64,000 nucleotides of DNA from Hydractinia symbiolongicarpus (lineage: Eukaryota; Cnidaria; Hydrozoa; Anthoathecata; Hydractiniidae), in NCBI RefSeq assembly GCF_029227915.1, contig NC_079886.1, positions 21,924,501-21,988,500 of the forward strand, written 5' to 3'. The notes under the pieces were generated by a model. That model saw only the letters and a list, made by a program, of their open reading frames with translations, had not been told where the DNA came from and searched no databases. Position 1 is the stretch's first letter, and each line of letters starts with the position of its first letter. The translations under genes were made by a program, and so were the position numbers. This document shows positions 1 to 11,205 of the stretch, in pieces.

Positions 1-1813
1 TTTACTGTCTTTCTCTTGTGATGTGTTGAGTAAGACGGAAATGGTCCTGCTAAATCTACCTGTGTAACATAAAATGCAGGCGCAATTGTGATGTTTGCGT
101 TTGAGATTGGGCCCATGGCAACGTCGATGGATTTCTTATTCAGCAATCGGCATCTCTCACATTGTTTTCGAAACAATTTTATCAAATCCCTGCCATCTAA
201 AATATAGCTAAATTTTAAAACATAGCGGTACACAGTTTCAATTCCAGAATGTTTTGCAACGTCACTATACCAATGTACTTCATTCACAATACTATACGCT
301 AGAGGTGAATGTTTATCTACAATAGGCACACAGAATGTAGCAGTGCTTAAATCTTTCATGACATTCGAAAGTGTTCCAACACTATTCACGTTTTCAGAAG
401 GGAGCATTCGACCGACATAATACAAGATACCTCCTCTTTCCTTTGCTATCTTTCTGTACCTTGATAGCAGGCTGTTATCTAAGGTAACATGGTAACCAGA
501 TTTATAAAGTTGGTACTGTTCAGTTGGAAACTTACAAAGCTGATTTGGGTTGCCAAACGTTGACTCTATTTTAGTAAACACTTCATGGGACCTCCTATTA
601 CACCTCTTCCAGCGTCTGCATTTCTGAAGAAGAAACGATATATAGACAGTCCTGATGGGAGTTGAAATATTAGTAAAGGATGATACCTTAAGTATTTGGC
701 TCCTATCATGAAATCTGTGTTTCCACTAACAAACTTGGGTAGTTTTGGCAGCTTTCTTACATCACCACCACTTTCCACATAACAGGCACGTATATCATCT
801 TCCACTTTACCTTGCAGAGAATACTTTGGAAATGTTGTTGTTATTTTTGGTAAACATACTCCAGACATTAATGCTTCAGTACCATTGTGTAGTGGTATTT
901 TTACACTATATATACCGTAATTCGATTGTGTTTTAACGTCTCCAACACCTCCTAATTGTATAGGACCAGCGAATTCTTGAACAGCTCGATTCCCAATCCT
1001 TTGAACCGCATCATATCTTGAAACTAGATCTCCACATCCGGTATCATAAAACAGGATAAATCGTTCACCATTAACTTTGATAGTTTGAAGCAAGTAAACT
1101 GCTGAATCAGTAATTACATCATTTGGAACTTGATCTAGCTTATAAAATTGATTTGGTTTATAAGATGCATGAAATGCAAGTTTAATTTCTTTTGAATATA
1201 CAGGGAGGTCAACAGGCTGATGAAGAATACATTTGTTTCGATACTCAATTAGTAAATGTTCATTTTCATTACTTTCCCTATTTTCGTGACATACTAAAAC
1301 GTGCTTTTTTGTAGGGTATTTCTGATAGTTAATATGTTTACATGTAAAGTCAATTTGACAGGCACCATTCTTATGTTTACCTTCTGACTGAGAAGCCCCA
1401 GGAAATAAACACTGTATGCAGAATCCCCTTCTCTTTAGTTCTGAAAAACGCTCGTATGGGGTCATTTCAGCGAACTTTTTGCAAGAAAAATACTGTATTA
1501 ATCTCATACCGTTTGGTCCTTTTGTTGATATATGGTCAGTCTCACCACAAATAAAAAATTTGCTTTGATTGACTCTCTCACCGTAGTGAGTTCCACGTTT
1601 GTTGTATCTTTCAGCGTCTTTCTTGCTTTGTATGTCAGCTTTTGTTTCTTTTTTATCCCATGTTTCTTGAATCATCAGTTTTTGTTGCTGGACTTTGATG
1701 TCCTTTTCCAAAAATATAATCAATTGCTTCCAGCAATCTTCTCCGTCCAGATCGTCCTCACATGTTTTAGAAAACCACTGGGTCATTCTTTCGTTACCCA
1801 AAAGTTTGTACAC
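1..1813 (-). pseudogene. zinc knuckle, aspartic protease and integrase of the BEL/Pao element; RT deleted
   Basis: The 415-codon frame (1813 to 566) contains a CX2CX11HX4C zinc-knuckle-like motif near nt 1370-1430 and an aspartic protease with the catalytic triplet DTG (context FILFYDTGCGD) near nt 1040. The protease end (SRGVIGGP-type context) is followed by a one-base frame change near 588, after which a second frame is open to the window start. That frame has the integrase zinc-binding H..H..C..C set (VHW, KHSG, then CERC) and the beginning of the catalytic core with VDLAGPF, where the first catalytic Asp lies. Nothing resembling the YxDD reverse transcriptase motif occurs between. It probably cannot move without help. 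Confidence 0.75.
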
Positions 1814-1821
1814 CTTTTCAA

Positions 1822-3041
1822 TACCATTTCCATGATATAATTTGTTTTCGATGTGATAAAGCGATTAAATCTTTCATTAAAGACACTAGCTTACTTAAAC
1901 CTTCAATCAACTTTTCAGGATCCTTCGCTTTGCAAAGGGCATGAAGATTTGTGACCTCATCAATCTTGCGATCCAATAATGACTTTGCGTTTCCATATGC
2001 AGCTTCAAGTCTTTCCCATATTTGATAGATTCATTCCAGGTCCTTAACTAATGAAAGAGCTGGTTCATCGAGATAATTATTCTTAAGAAAATCAGGTACA
2101 TAGTTTTTAGGTATGGCACATAAATACAGTTTCTCAATTTTTTTTTGAAAAGTGTAGATATCCATCGCAGAATTATAACCTCCGAACTTAGCTAATGTAA
2201 TGTTAAGTTGACTTGTATTTGACAGTTTCTGTTTTTCTAAATCTCGAGCTTCCAGCTCCTTTTTTAACATGTCGGTGTATAAGTTTATAGAATGTGGAAT
2301 TTTCACATACCTTGCTTCTGTGGTTTTTAATTCCTCCAAGTCTACATCCTGCGTTAATAATTCTTGAAACTGGCTTGTGATTCTATCTATTCTCTTGCGA
2401 ATCTCTGGAAGTTCATCCTTTCCTTGAAGCAACTCCGAGTCTGATATGCTACATTGCTCAACATCAATTTGTTGGAACGCGTCACTAATCATCCTATTAA
2501 CATCGGTCAACATGAATAACTTTCTTTCGTTAAATTTAGAAAAAGCTAATTTGTTGTTTGTTTCTCTGACTCGCAAATTAGATTTTAATAAATTTGCCGC
2601 TTGCTTGAATCGTTTTATATTTAACAATCGCATCTCAAATTCTTTCCCATAGGTTTCATCATAATCCTCAGAGATTGATTTCCATTCTAAATTTTGAAAG
2701 CGATATTTTGATCGCAATTCATCGATTTTTTCAATAGATTGTTCAATGTCGTTAGCAGAGGATAATTCGTTAAGTGCATTTTTATCAATAAAATCGTCTA
2801 TATCTGACGCTAATGAATTATGTTGTAATGATAGTTTTTTAAGTGAAATTTCAGACTCCGTCATATCGTCAAGTTTAATGCTACGCATTAACTTAGATAA
2901 GTCATTTATACTTGTTGACACTTTCTCACCAGTTTGCGAAAACGTTTTAAAGTTGAGTTTTGGTTTAGCGCTTAAACGGTCACTTAATACAAACGCAAGT
3001 AGTTTGTTTGTTTGTCGTGCTGTTTGAATGTTAGGTTTCAC
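1822..3041 (-). pseudogene. gag region of the BEL/Pao element (DUF1759-like), frameshifted
   Basis: A 336-codon open frame (3041 to 2031) is rich in Lys, Glu, Leu and Asn with long predicted helices and no transmembrane segment. The sequence then continues in another frame from about 2025 to 1822, with the stretch IWERLEAAYGNAKSLLDRK, which resembles the conserved L-x(3)-YG segment of retrotransposon gag (DUF1759). A further shift leads into the zinc-knuckle frame near 1815-1850. The gag would form the capsid-like particle. The start at 3041 is simply the first Met of the open frame; the true start may lie slightly upstream. The frameshifts could be old mutations or, less likely, assembly errors. 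Confidence 0.65.
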
Positions 3042-5429
3042 GGGTACCTAGGACCTTACATACAAGTTAAACACAAATTTGCTGCGGATGTTGTAACACG
3101 AATGATGTTGTTCACACAGCTTGCCACAGCAAAAATAAACAGCGTGTGAAACTTGAAAGTAAAACTTGAACGTGTGATTGAAAAAACTTGAAAGTTGAAA
3201 ATTGAAGAGCTCACTTTGGCTTCTCACTTGTGTCAAACGTTGAATTCGAATGCGTAGAGAAAATAGATCGTTAACCATAATATATAGGCATACAATTAAT
3301 TTTTTATTTCCCTACGGGATTATTTTTGAATAAAGTACCGAACAGTCTGTAAAACAATCGCGAAATACAACACAACTTTACAATCACAAAGGTCAAAAGC
3401 ACTTTCACAATGTCATCATTCTCTGCCCCAGCTAGAGATGGAATTCTACGCACCTTGACTTAGAGCCATTATCACATTGAAAGATCTTAGGATGGCGTAG
3501 AGGGTCTGCCTTGTAGATATCCTTTAACATCTCTGCAACGTCTACAGCTTTCTTCGTTCATAAAAGTCTAAAAGTCACATCGATCTCTGTTAATATATAC
3601 TGTCAGTATTCACCAAGGAGAGCTTCAAAATTTACCAAATATACTTTGTAAGGGATCATCATCATAAGGCTAGTCAAGACAGCAACGACTTCCAAATCTT
3701 TTAATAGGTATTTATAACATTCTAGTTAGTAAATATAGTTTTTTATCAGAAATGCAGTCCCTTGTGTTGGCTTTTCTTCTTTTTCCCAACAATATTTAAT
3801 TTTATTTATATATTTGCAGACCGTGGTTTACTTTACGGCCAAAAAGCAATTAATTCTACTAAGTAACTTCGTCATACAGAAAAGTTATAAAGTGCATATG
3901 TTGTGGCTTTTGTTAGTTGACGAAAGAAGAAAATTGATACACTTACTTTGCTCGTCGTCAAGAAAGATGGTAGCTTAAAATGTAAACAAGCAGAAAATAA
4001 AAAATTCAAAAAGCATTGCAAGTACTTTTATATCTAATCTTACAACACATTAATCTATAAAACATTTTATACGAAAAAAAGAACAACCATGTTTCACTAT
4101 TGAAGTGAATCAATTTCAATATATGTCTAGAAGTTTTTTTCACATGCCTACTTAACTACCTGAACTCTTTTTAAATAACGATGAGAGATCTAGTTTATTA
4201 AAAATACTAAATACAAAAGATGCATTTTTAAGGCAAGCAACTTCTCCTTTAATTACCGCTTTAATCCTTAAAATCTTTTAGTTATTCAGTTGATATTAAA
4301 ATTGACAAAAACCTCATGCCATCTTTAGTTTTAGCTAGACGAAAGGATTGCTACAATTGTCTTTGTAGTTAAATTTTAGCTACACACATGGAAAGGATCT
4401 AGTACGATGTTATTTTAGATCATAGCGCCTTAAAAAAATTCCTCTTACTAATTTCCGTGGGTAATTTTTATACGCCGTACATAGTATAAAACTTTTTGAA
4501 GAACGTTTTTCTAAGTCATAATAAAAAAAATCAGCACTGAATTACATGCATAACAAAATTACGCCTAGGAGGAGACTGCAGGCAATTCATGCATCTTTCC
4601 TCTTCACTGGAGGTAATACGGTTAACTCCCTCGCGTATACTTGTTAGAAAACAGCTTCCTGTGAATAAAAAAAGTTTACAAAACATTGTTGTAAAAAAAT
4701 AATTAAAGTCAGGAAATTATTTTTTTACAATTTGGTTTGCGCGTCGAACAAATTTTTGTTTAGTTGTGTAAACAGCTGAAGGGAGCACAATACGAAATAT
4801 GTTCATGTTAATAAAAACACTTCATTCTGATTATATACAGCTGCTAAATAAATGATATTAACATTTCATTCACTTTTTATTCTCATGCTTGGAGGTAATA
4901 AGTGCCAAACGCAACAGAAATGATGGTAAGAGTAAACTATTTTGCGTATGAATTGTTCCTACCTACCAGCAAAACATGCATATTTTGAGAGTTATATTTC
5001 TTTAGTTTTTAAGTTATTCTTTTTAGTTTGTCTAGTCTTTAAAATTTCTATTCTCGCTAAAACTAATTCGCGTAAATTTTTTATGTCTACATTAACTAAA
5101 GCACTAAGCCTAAGCACTAAGCACTATGCAACGATAAACTCTCTTTATCAGTTATCCTGTTGCTGGTTGGTAGTTGATTGCTTGGACGGTGCAAACTACC
5201 AAACCACTACTTGTGCTTATTTTAAGTATATAGACCGTGGAATATTAAAAATTCTCCTTTTTTAACACTTATAGAATCTCCTTTCAATATTATTTTTGCT
5301 GATCACAGCATCACTAACAGAACGTACGTATATTGGTCTTTGTTTTGTTTTTTCTTGTCGTCTCTTGTTTTGCCTTTTTTGTTTTGTTTTGTTTTGTTTT
5401 GTTTTGTTTTGTTTTAAGAATTATTACAG
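3042..5429. other. No gene recognised; upstream of the TSP1 gene
   Basis: The first few hundred bases may contain the leader or LTR of the retroelement, but no LTR pair is visible. The rest is AT-rich with no convincing exon. A signal-peptide exon for the TSP1 gene should lie here or further upstream, but no candidate has both a hydrophobic leader and a donor in the right phase. Open frames at 4942-5265 (107 codons) and 3751-3798 (short and hydrophobic, ending in a stop) were considered and not supported. Confidence 0.5.
5375..5414. repeat. (TTTTG)n pentanucleotide repeat
   Basis: Eight or so TTTTG units lie immediately upstream of the acceptor at 5428-5429 of the first recognised TSP1-gene exon, in the position of the polypyrimidine tract. 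Confidence 0.9.
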
Positions 5430-7535
5430 ATAAAATTTTTAGAATCGGACACGTATAAGCCACATGAGTCGTGTGAAAGATCGTATAGAAAAATCGGCTG
5501 CTTTTACACCAGTCAACATGGGGAAAGAACAGACCTTAAAGACATGCAAATGTTATTGAACGATCGAGACATATATAGTGAAAAGTTTGAGGGACATCTA
5601 ATTGACTGGCATAAAATGAACCAGTCAATGCACAGGTATTTTTATATAAAAGATGTTTTCTCGATTTATAAACCTCTGTAAAACCTTGTAGCATTTTCTG
5701 TCATAAGGTTACTTCGTATTAACTCCCACATAGCTAAGGTAGTTGAATTGACTCACCGAATATGATTTTGATCCATGCTGAAATTTCTTACACCAAATAT
5801 TTTTTCAACAAATAATCTAGCTGAATTGAATTAAATTGAAATTATTTACCCAGGATTGGCTTTTCAGTTTCTGTACTGTTATTAATGAGAATCTTGCAAA
5901 GGGGGTCCTAGTACATTTCATGCACAGCAATTGCTCAACCATACAAACACATGAGATCCTCTTTTCTATATTTATTTAGTTTGGCTTGTCGTTGTGCGCA
6001 AAAAGCAAGAGAATTGAATCTCGAATACATTTCCATTCGCTTTTGGGGGGAATGTTATGGTGGAAGAGATTTTTCGGATTTCAGACATTTGATCCAAGAT
6101 AACGACAAATGGAGATCAAATGACTGTTCTAATCCCTATTACCAGGCATGTGTTGATGATGCTACACATGACTGCGCAGGTGGAGCAGGAAGTGACTACA
6201 TATACGCTGTTGGTATGTAGTCAATCAAAATATTATCACACTACTAACCCTAACTACTACTAACATATGCAGTTGTGTTTCTTGTAGAAAAAAACTTACA
6301 TAACACCAATAATGCATACATTAGAAAAGTTCAATCGCAAATACTTTAAGGGAAGCAAACTTCGCGGGAAGAAAGTTTCACAAGAATTAATTTTCGCGTG
6401 AAAATGATTTAACCATTAACCCAAAGCTTTTTTTTTTAAAAAACACGAAATTTCAATGTTTTCAGACGACACTCGTCTTTGAACCCAATTTGTAAACACT
6501 TGCAACCTCGACCTTAGTGGACGTTAGTCAGTAAGTTAGCAAGAGCCAAATATTACTGTACTTTTACACTGGCTGTTTAACGACCAGAAATCTTAACGCA
6601 ATAGAGTTGAATAATTTTTAGGTGTGGATGGCGGCCTTAGCGAGTGGTCAGATTGGGGAGAATGTGGTGCCACTTGTGGTAAAAGTGTCCGGGAGAGATT
6701 TAGAACATGCACCAATCCCATACCAGAAGGTCCTGGAAAGCCATGTGAAGGAGATTTAACACAAACGAAGGAGTGCACGATGTTGCCTTGCAAAGGTAAT
6801 ATTGATGTGCTTCAATAAAAAAATTAATTCCAACAAACAAATCAAACCTTTTTTGTTTTTACTTTCTTGTGAGAAAATGGGCGTTTATATTCTTCATTGT
6901 GTTTGTCTTAAGTTTTAAGTACGATTACAAGTGTCTGAAAGCAGATTGTAAGTGGTTCAAATCAGAATAAATAAAAATGTTAAAATTTGATTAAATTATT
7001 TAACCATCGACAAATTTGACTTAAGCTTCACTGTCGCTTAGCATTGATGCAGTTCAAACGGAAACATTCCTGCAGTAAATACACAAAATCTGTAAAAATG
7101 AAGGAAATTGAAAACTGCAATATTTTGGGCGATAAAGATACTAATTTTTTTTTGTCACTTATTAGCTACCAATGTTTTTGTACGTTGAGGTTTTTAGCAT
7201 CATTCTCTTCATTCTCTAACAGCTAAGCCTTCCTCTTCTGCCACGAAAATTAAATTGTTGACCGGGACAGTCCAGTTTGTTGTCAAAATCTGTTGAGTTT
7301 TATATAAAGGTACTTAATTGAAATTAGCAGAAAATCTTAAGAATTATTTGTTCTCCTTTTTCTAGTTAATGGAGGTTTATCAGAATGGACAGAGTTTGGA
7401 CCATGCTCTCAAACATGTCGAGGAGTTAGCACGCGTACACGAAGCTGCACTAATCCTCCTCCGTCTGGTGGAGGTGAACTATGCACTGGGCATCTGTTGG
7501 AAGCAAAAGCCTGTGGTGCAGTAAAATGTGAATAG
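5430..7535 (+). CDS. Secreted protein with a cnidarian Cys-rich domain and two TSP1 repeats (5'-partial, 4 exons)
   Basis: Four exons, 5430-5635, 5980-6212, 6622-6795 and 7366-7535, join in a single frame (261 codons including the stop) with GT..AG borders. Exons 1-2 encode a domain starting at GCFYTS and containing CAQKA and FWGECYGG. This resembles an unnamed module that precedes TSP1 repeats in cnidarian proteins. Exon 3 is a symmetric phase 1-1 exon coding one TSP1 repeat with six cysteines and the W-x-x-W-x-x-C motif (WSDWGEC) that is C-mannosylated in this family. Exon 4 codes a second repeat with six cysteines, but its second tryptophan is Phe (WTEFGPC), and it ends in TAG with no membrane anchor. 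The signal-peptide exon was not found. A matrix or adhesion role is likely; the ligand is unknown. Confidence 0.85.
5850..5965 (-). mobile_element. SINE fragment, same family as 56555-56855
   Basis: From TTATTTACCCAGGATTGGC onward the sequence follows the non-tRNA part of the SINE at 56555-56855 (shared blocks such as AAGGGGGTCCTAG and CACAGCAAT.GCTCAAC). It lies in the intron before exon 5980-6212 and ends about 15 bp before that exon's acceptor. Confidence 0.6.
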
Positions 7536-8649
7536 ATAGTATTGTACTGATACCTTGTGTTAAAAATTATAACAAAGAATCATTTAATTTTCGCATAACT
7601 GATATCTTAACTTCCTCGTCTGCACAAATACATGTTTTTTTTTGTTTTTAATATGACTGCACGTTTTTCCTTTGTTTTACCGAGTTTACTATGAATCTAA
7701 GTAACAAAAAAAAAGAATCATTTAACGTATTAAGATTAAATCAACAATCTCTGACGCACAGATGTACAACAAAAATCTAAAACTTATTTTTCCCAACAAA
7801 TTTGGCATTATTTTTTTATTTGATTAAAGGGAAGCAACGCTTTACGGAAAAGAATTTGTTACACTAGCATGGAAACAAAAAGATTTCCTCAAAAGAAGGC
7901 AAAAAATAGTTCAATTTTGGTATTACAAGGTTCAGATAAATTTGGAAAAGAGACGGAAATCAAGAAGAAAAGAGACGGAAATTAAAAAGAAGAAAAGTAG
8001 CCCAAGGGCTTAAAAATTTTTTCCCAGTTTAAATACAACTACAAGTTTAAAATACACGTTTTTTATAAGCAATCTATCTGGTTGCTTAGCACCTAACATT
8101 CTTATTGTGACAGTAGTAAACTCAACTTTCACGAAAACATTTACACTCTAGTGTAGCTAGCTATGTTTCTGAGAAAAATTCTCGCCACATTAACTTTTTT
8201 GATTGTGAAAGCCAAAGGCCCGAGAATTTAGTATTAAGAACATTACGGGTGTTGCTACGTGTTGTTGTTTTTTTTTTTTTTTTTTGCACATTTCATTTTT
8301 TATAAGCAATGACTGCTAAAGGTAAATCCCTGGTAGTTAGGTAAAACGTTCCTTCATATCTCAAAAAATTAATAGATTTGAGAGGGCTCTTCGAAAGCAT
8401 TCATCCCTAAAAGCGTTTTAACCTTACATTGGGTAGGTACATATTCAAAAGTTTTACTTTGAGGCAAAGCAGTTCCAGTGGCCCTACACGAAAACAGAGT
8501 TTCTTGTATAAAAAGAAAATCTGTAAGTATTTTAACGTTTAGAGGTGCACGATTGTCATAAAGACCCCTTAAATAAATAACCATCACGTGACCACAGTTA
8601 ATTTAAAAAATGGGCTAAAGTTATCGAAAATAGCAACATCTGTGAAGGA
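7536..8649. other. No gene recognised
   Basis: AT-rich sequence with a poly-T run at about 8268-8285, a short purine-rich duplication near 7950-7995, and an unassigned 72-codon minus-strand open frame at 8369-8587 without recognisable motifs. Confidence 0.5.
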
Positions 8650-8999
8650 TTACAGGTCGTCACCCTTGAGAACCAACTTAGAAAGGCATGTGGTACATGT
8701 ATTGTCCCTCTGGTCCTCTTTCTTAATAGTGTGAATAAATTTAACATATCGCCATCTAGAGCATTCGTCGTCAGTGTTAAATGGACCTTGGTGAACGAGT
8801 TTTTCCAGTGACAAATATAGTGACGTCAGTATTTATGATAACATCACAGATAAAATGGTTTTTGTGTGCTGGTAGCTTCACGATTTTTCCTTCCAATAAC
8901 AGTAAAAAGTCCTTCCAGGTTATCTCACTGCCGTATCAAAAATCCTGCGTCAGCACTGATCCAAGCAAATTTGTCATTAGAAAGATTTTCAAAAACTCT
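8650..8999 (-). pseudogene. Decayed SF3-helicase-like ORF fragment from a repetitive element
   Basis: On the minus strand three consecutive pieces in shifting frames resemble one protein family known from repetitive cnidarian ORFs: FAWISADAGF, then ITWKDFLLLLEGK with a motif-C-like TIFVTGKTRS, then SRWRYVKFIHTI followed by a CTTC pair and a stop at 8650. The internal stops and frame changes show that it is dead. The order WxxxLxLLEG, PIFxTxK, SRWxxxxF and CxxC is what I remember of that family. The SF3 helicase label rests mainly on the motif-C-like segment. It is probably the 3' remnant of a DNA transposon or integrated viral-type replicon. Confidence 0.45.
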
Positions 9000-9159
9000 G
9001 TTTTTAAATAATCTCTGCAAAGGCTTTAAAATAAAAATCTGTCTTTAACTAAGAAACTACTAAACTTGTGCTAGTGGGAGTTAAATATGGCTAGTTACGT
9101 GTATTTAAAGCCTTGTTGACGAGCCACCCGAGGGACGTTTGATTTTTTATAATTACAGA

Positions 9160-9320
9160 CAATCCCCCAATAAAATTATGAGACCCCCTTTAATAACTAC
9201 TTTCAATGGCATTTTAGATGTTCCAAGACTCACCTGACACAGCTCCCCTCTCCCCCATACCAAAGTTGAGGCAAGGGAGTGCGATAAAAAAGCGGTCTAT
9301 ATGTACTTATTGGGGGATTG
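9160..9320. mobile_element. Short MITE with 14-bp terminal inverted repeats
   Basis: CAATCCCCCAATAA at 9160-9173 is repeated exactly in inverted orientation at 9307-9320, giving a 161-bp unit with no coding capacity. Confidence 0.55.
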
Positions 9321-9544
9321 CAGGTATTGTGAAAAACGTTCATAGTTTTTAAATTTTTTATTTCAAATCTCAATTATCATAGCAACTGACACGAAGAAGA
9401 TTTATACAAAGTAGGTATGTCCTAAAGAAATAAATGCAATGTTGGAGATGTCTTGAAAAGTCTGGTCATTTCAGAAATCCACTATGCAAATTGATCAAAA
9501 TTACTCCAACAACCTTATTATTGTTGTTTACACACGATAGCTTC

Positions 9545-9600
9545 GTTAGTTCCTATTGATACTGCAATCAACAAGGATTTTGCAGTATGAAGCTGGTAGG
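9545..9600 (-). mobile_element. SINE fragment
   Basis: AGTTCCTATTGATACTGCAA and the following bases match the segment of the SINE at 56582-56625 (AGTTCCTATTGGTACTGC...). The tRNA-like head is absent. Confidence 0.45.
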
Positions 9601-9698
9601 TTGTGGAAGTTCTACTTTTACAGCTGCAAATGTGTTAGGTAAAAAGTGTTTAAGTTGTGCAAGTGGCATTTTCTAACATGGCTGTTGTACGGAAAAAA

Positions 9699-10322
9699 TC
9701 TCTTTAATAATAGCCATCGTCTGTCTGCCTTGGTGTCCGCGAAATCCGTGTCTCGTAACGGAAACACAAAATTTTTAAAATGCGCATCAATACCAAATGC
9801 GATATATTTCTGTCCACTTTGTTGCAACGGGTTAATTTGAAGGACGGGCGACCCCGTGGATTATTCCACGGGCTTACGACTAGTTTCTTTGATAATAGCC
9901 ATATTTTGTCTGTGTGTCCGCGAAAGCCGCGTCCCGTAACAAAAACACGAAATTTTAAAAATGCGCACCAATACCAAATACGATATATTTTCGTCCATTA
10001 CGTTGCGACGGGTAAATTTAAAAGACGGGCGACCCCGTGGATTTTTCCACGGGCTAACGACTAGTCTCTTTAATAATAGCCGTATTCCGTCTGTCTGTCT
10101 CTGCGCGGATCCCCCGCTGAGTTAAAAAATCATGCTACGGAAACACGAATATCAAATGCGATATATTTTTATCCACTTTGTTGCGAACCCGTGGATTTTT
10201 CCACGGGCTAACGGCTAGTCTATATTATAATACCCGTATGCGTGTCACGCAAAATGGTAACCGCAGTAGCGAGGCACACAAAATGCGGCTAATAAATGAC
10301 GGGAGAATCTGTTAATGCCTAG
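9699..10322 (+). mobile_element. Head-to-tail array of four Helitron-like non-autonomous elements
   Basis: Units run 9699-9883, 9884-10064, 10065-10218 and 10219-10322. Units 1, 3 and 4 begin with TC (unit 2 with TT), and every unit ends with CTAG directly abutting the next. The first three carry a terminal hairpin, CCGTGG..CCACGG, about 11 bases before CTAG; unit 4 belongs to a second subfamily starting TCTATATTATAATAC and has lost the hairpin. The array as a whole sits between A (9698) and T (10323), as expected for Helitron insertion into AT. No Rep/helicase gene is present, so movement would need a protein supplied elsewhere. Confidence 0.75.
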
Positions 10323-10669
10323 TTTAATAAAAATAGTCATACTAACGTCAACAAAAATTAGCATATTTTGAGTTTAACCAAATAATCAAATAACCAAATA
10401 ACCTGAGATCTAAATCGTATGATCATTGTGAACAATGACAAGTGAATTTTAACAAGTTCAAAATGGAAAACCTGGTCTGAAAATATCCTGTGGAATTACT
10501 TGTGCCACATGTCTTGCTATATTTTGGATGGTTGTAGTAGAAAAACCCTGTATTTAGCATAATGTAGAATAATGATCTTTAGATTTAGCAACCAATAAAT
10601 AATTTCTTAAAAAAATAATTAGGTCAAACGCTGTTATATAATTGGCATGGTAATTCGTCTTTTGCGACA
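10323..10669. other. No gene recognised
   Basis: AT-rich spacer without open frames or clear repeats. Confidence 0.5.
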
Positions 10670-10810
10670 ATGTGGTTAACGCTCATCACTGAAAAATTTG
10701 GTTATTGCAACATGACATCGCAATATTACCGACGCCATTGCGATAATTAACGCGTGTCTATTTGGTCATATGCACCTCCTCTAAATAGTAGTTCAGCTGT
10801 TGTTATAATA
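10670..10810. repeat. Direct repeat, copy 1 (partner at 12045-12184)
   Basis: About 140 bp nearly identical to 12045-12184. Each copy contains the stem-loop ATCGCAAT..ATTGCGAT with a 12-base loop. Non-coding; probably a dispersed repeat. Confidence 0.85.
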
Positions 10811-10895
10811 CAATAGGGATTGCTAACTCTCTTAATTTTACATTATTTTTTTCTTTCGAGCAAATAAATAGAAATGCAAGGTTACGGTTTGAAAT

Positions 10896-11205
10896 AAAGT
10901 GAAATCCCGTTAAGCGGACACTGTCTGAAGTATAAAGCTCTATAAGACGGACAGTGGTACTTCGAAAAAATAGATTTTGGGCTATTCTTATAACGAATTC
11001 TCTATGAAGCGGAAAGTTATAAAGCGGACATTTAATAAAACAGACATTTTTTTTGCACAAAAACATTAGAATAATAGAGTGACGACAAAAAAAATATTCA
11101 ATATTTTCTATTCCTTTTTTTCCACACATTTTAAAACTTTTTTAACTTTTTATTAACATCATCAAATGCTTTATAAAGCGGACAATTTTTCTGTATTCAC
11201 TGTAG
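10896..11205. mobile_element. pogo/Tigger-like MITE
   Basis: The left end reads AAGTGAAATCCCGTTAAGCG and the right end, reverse-complemented, begins CAGTGAAT and then also reaches a GTCCGCTTTA block. AAGCGGACA-type motifs recur inside. Such CAGTGAAA..AAGCGGACA ends are typical of pogo/Tigger-type elements. The ends are diverged and no transposase is encoded. Confidence 0.5.

Larger units (their letters stand above)
1..3041 (-). mobile_element. BEL/Pao-type LTR retroelement, degenerate and lacking RT/RNase H
   Basis: Read on the minus strand, this stretch carries, in order, a coiled-coil gag region, a zinc knuckle, an aspartic protease and an integrase N-terminus with the start of its core. 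This is the order of a BEL/Pao gag-pol polyprotein. The window edge cuts the element in the integrase. The reading frame changes at about 2033, at about 1815-1850 and at about 588, so it is broken as written. Only about 40 codons separate the end of the protease from the pre-integrase region, where reverse transcriptase and RNase H (normally several hundred residues) should be. No LTR pair can be recognised; the 5' LTR would be expected above 3041. The family call rests on the protease and integrase motifs together with the gag style. Confidence 0.8.

Noticed and set aside
3751-3798. Short hydrophobic frame (MQSLVLAFLLF) as a signal-peptide exon for the TSP1 gene
   Set aside because: It ends in a stop without a usable donor after the hydrophobic stretch.
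4942-5265. 107-codon frame with a hydrophobic part as the 5' end of the TSP1 gene
   Set aside because: No donor in phase 0 that would join to 5430 was found.
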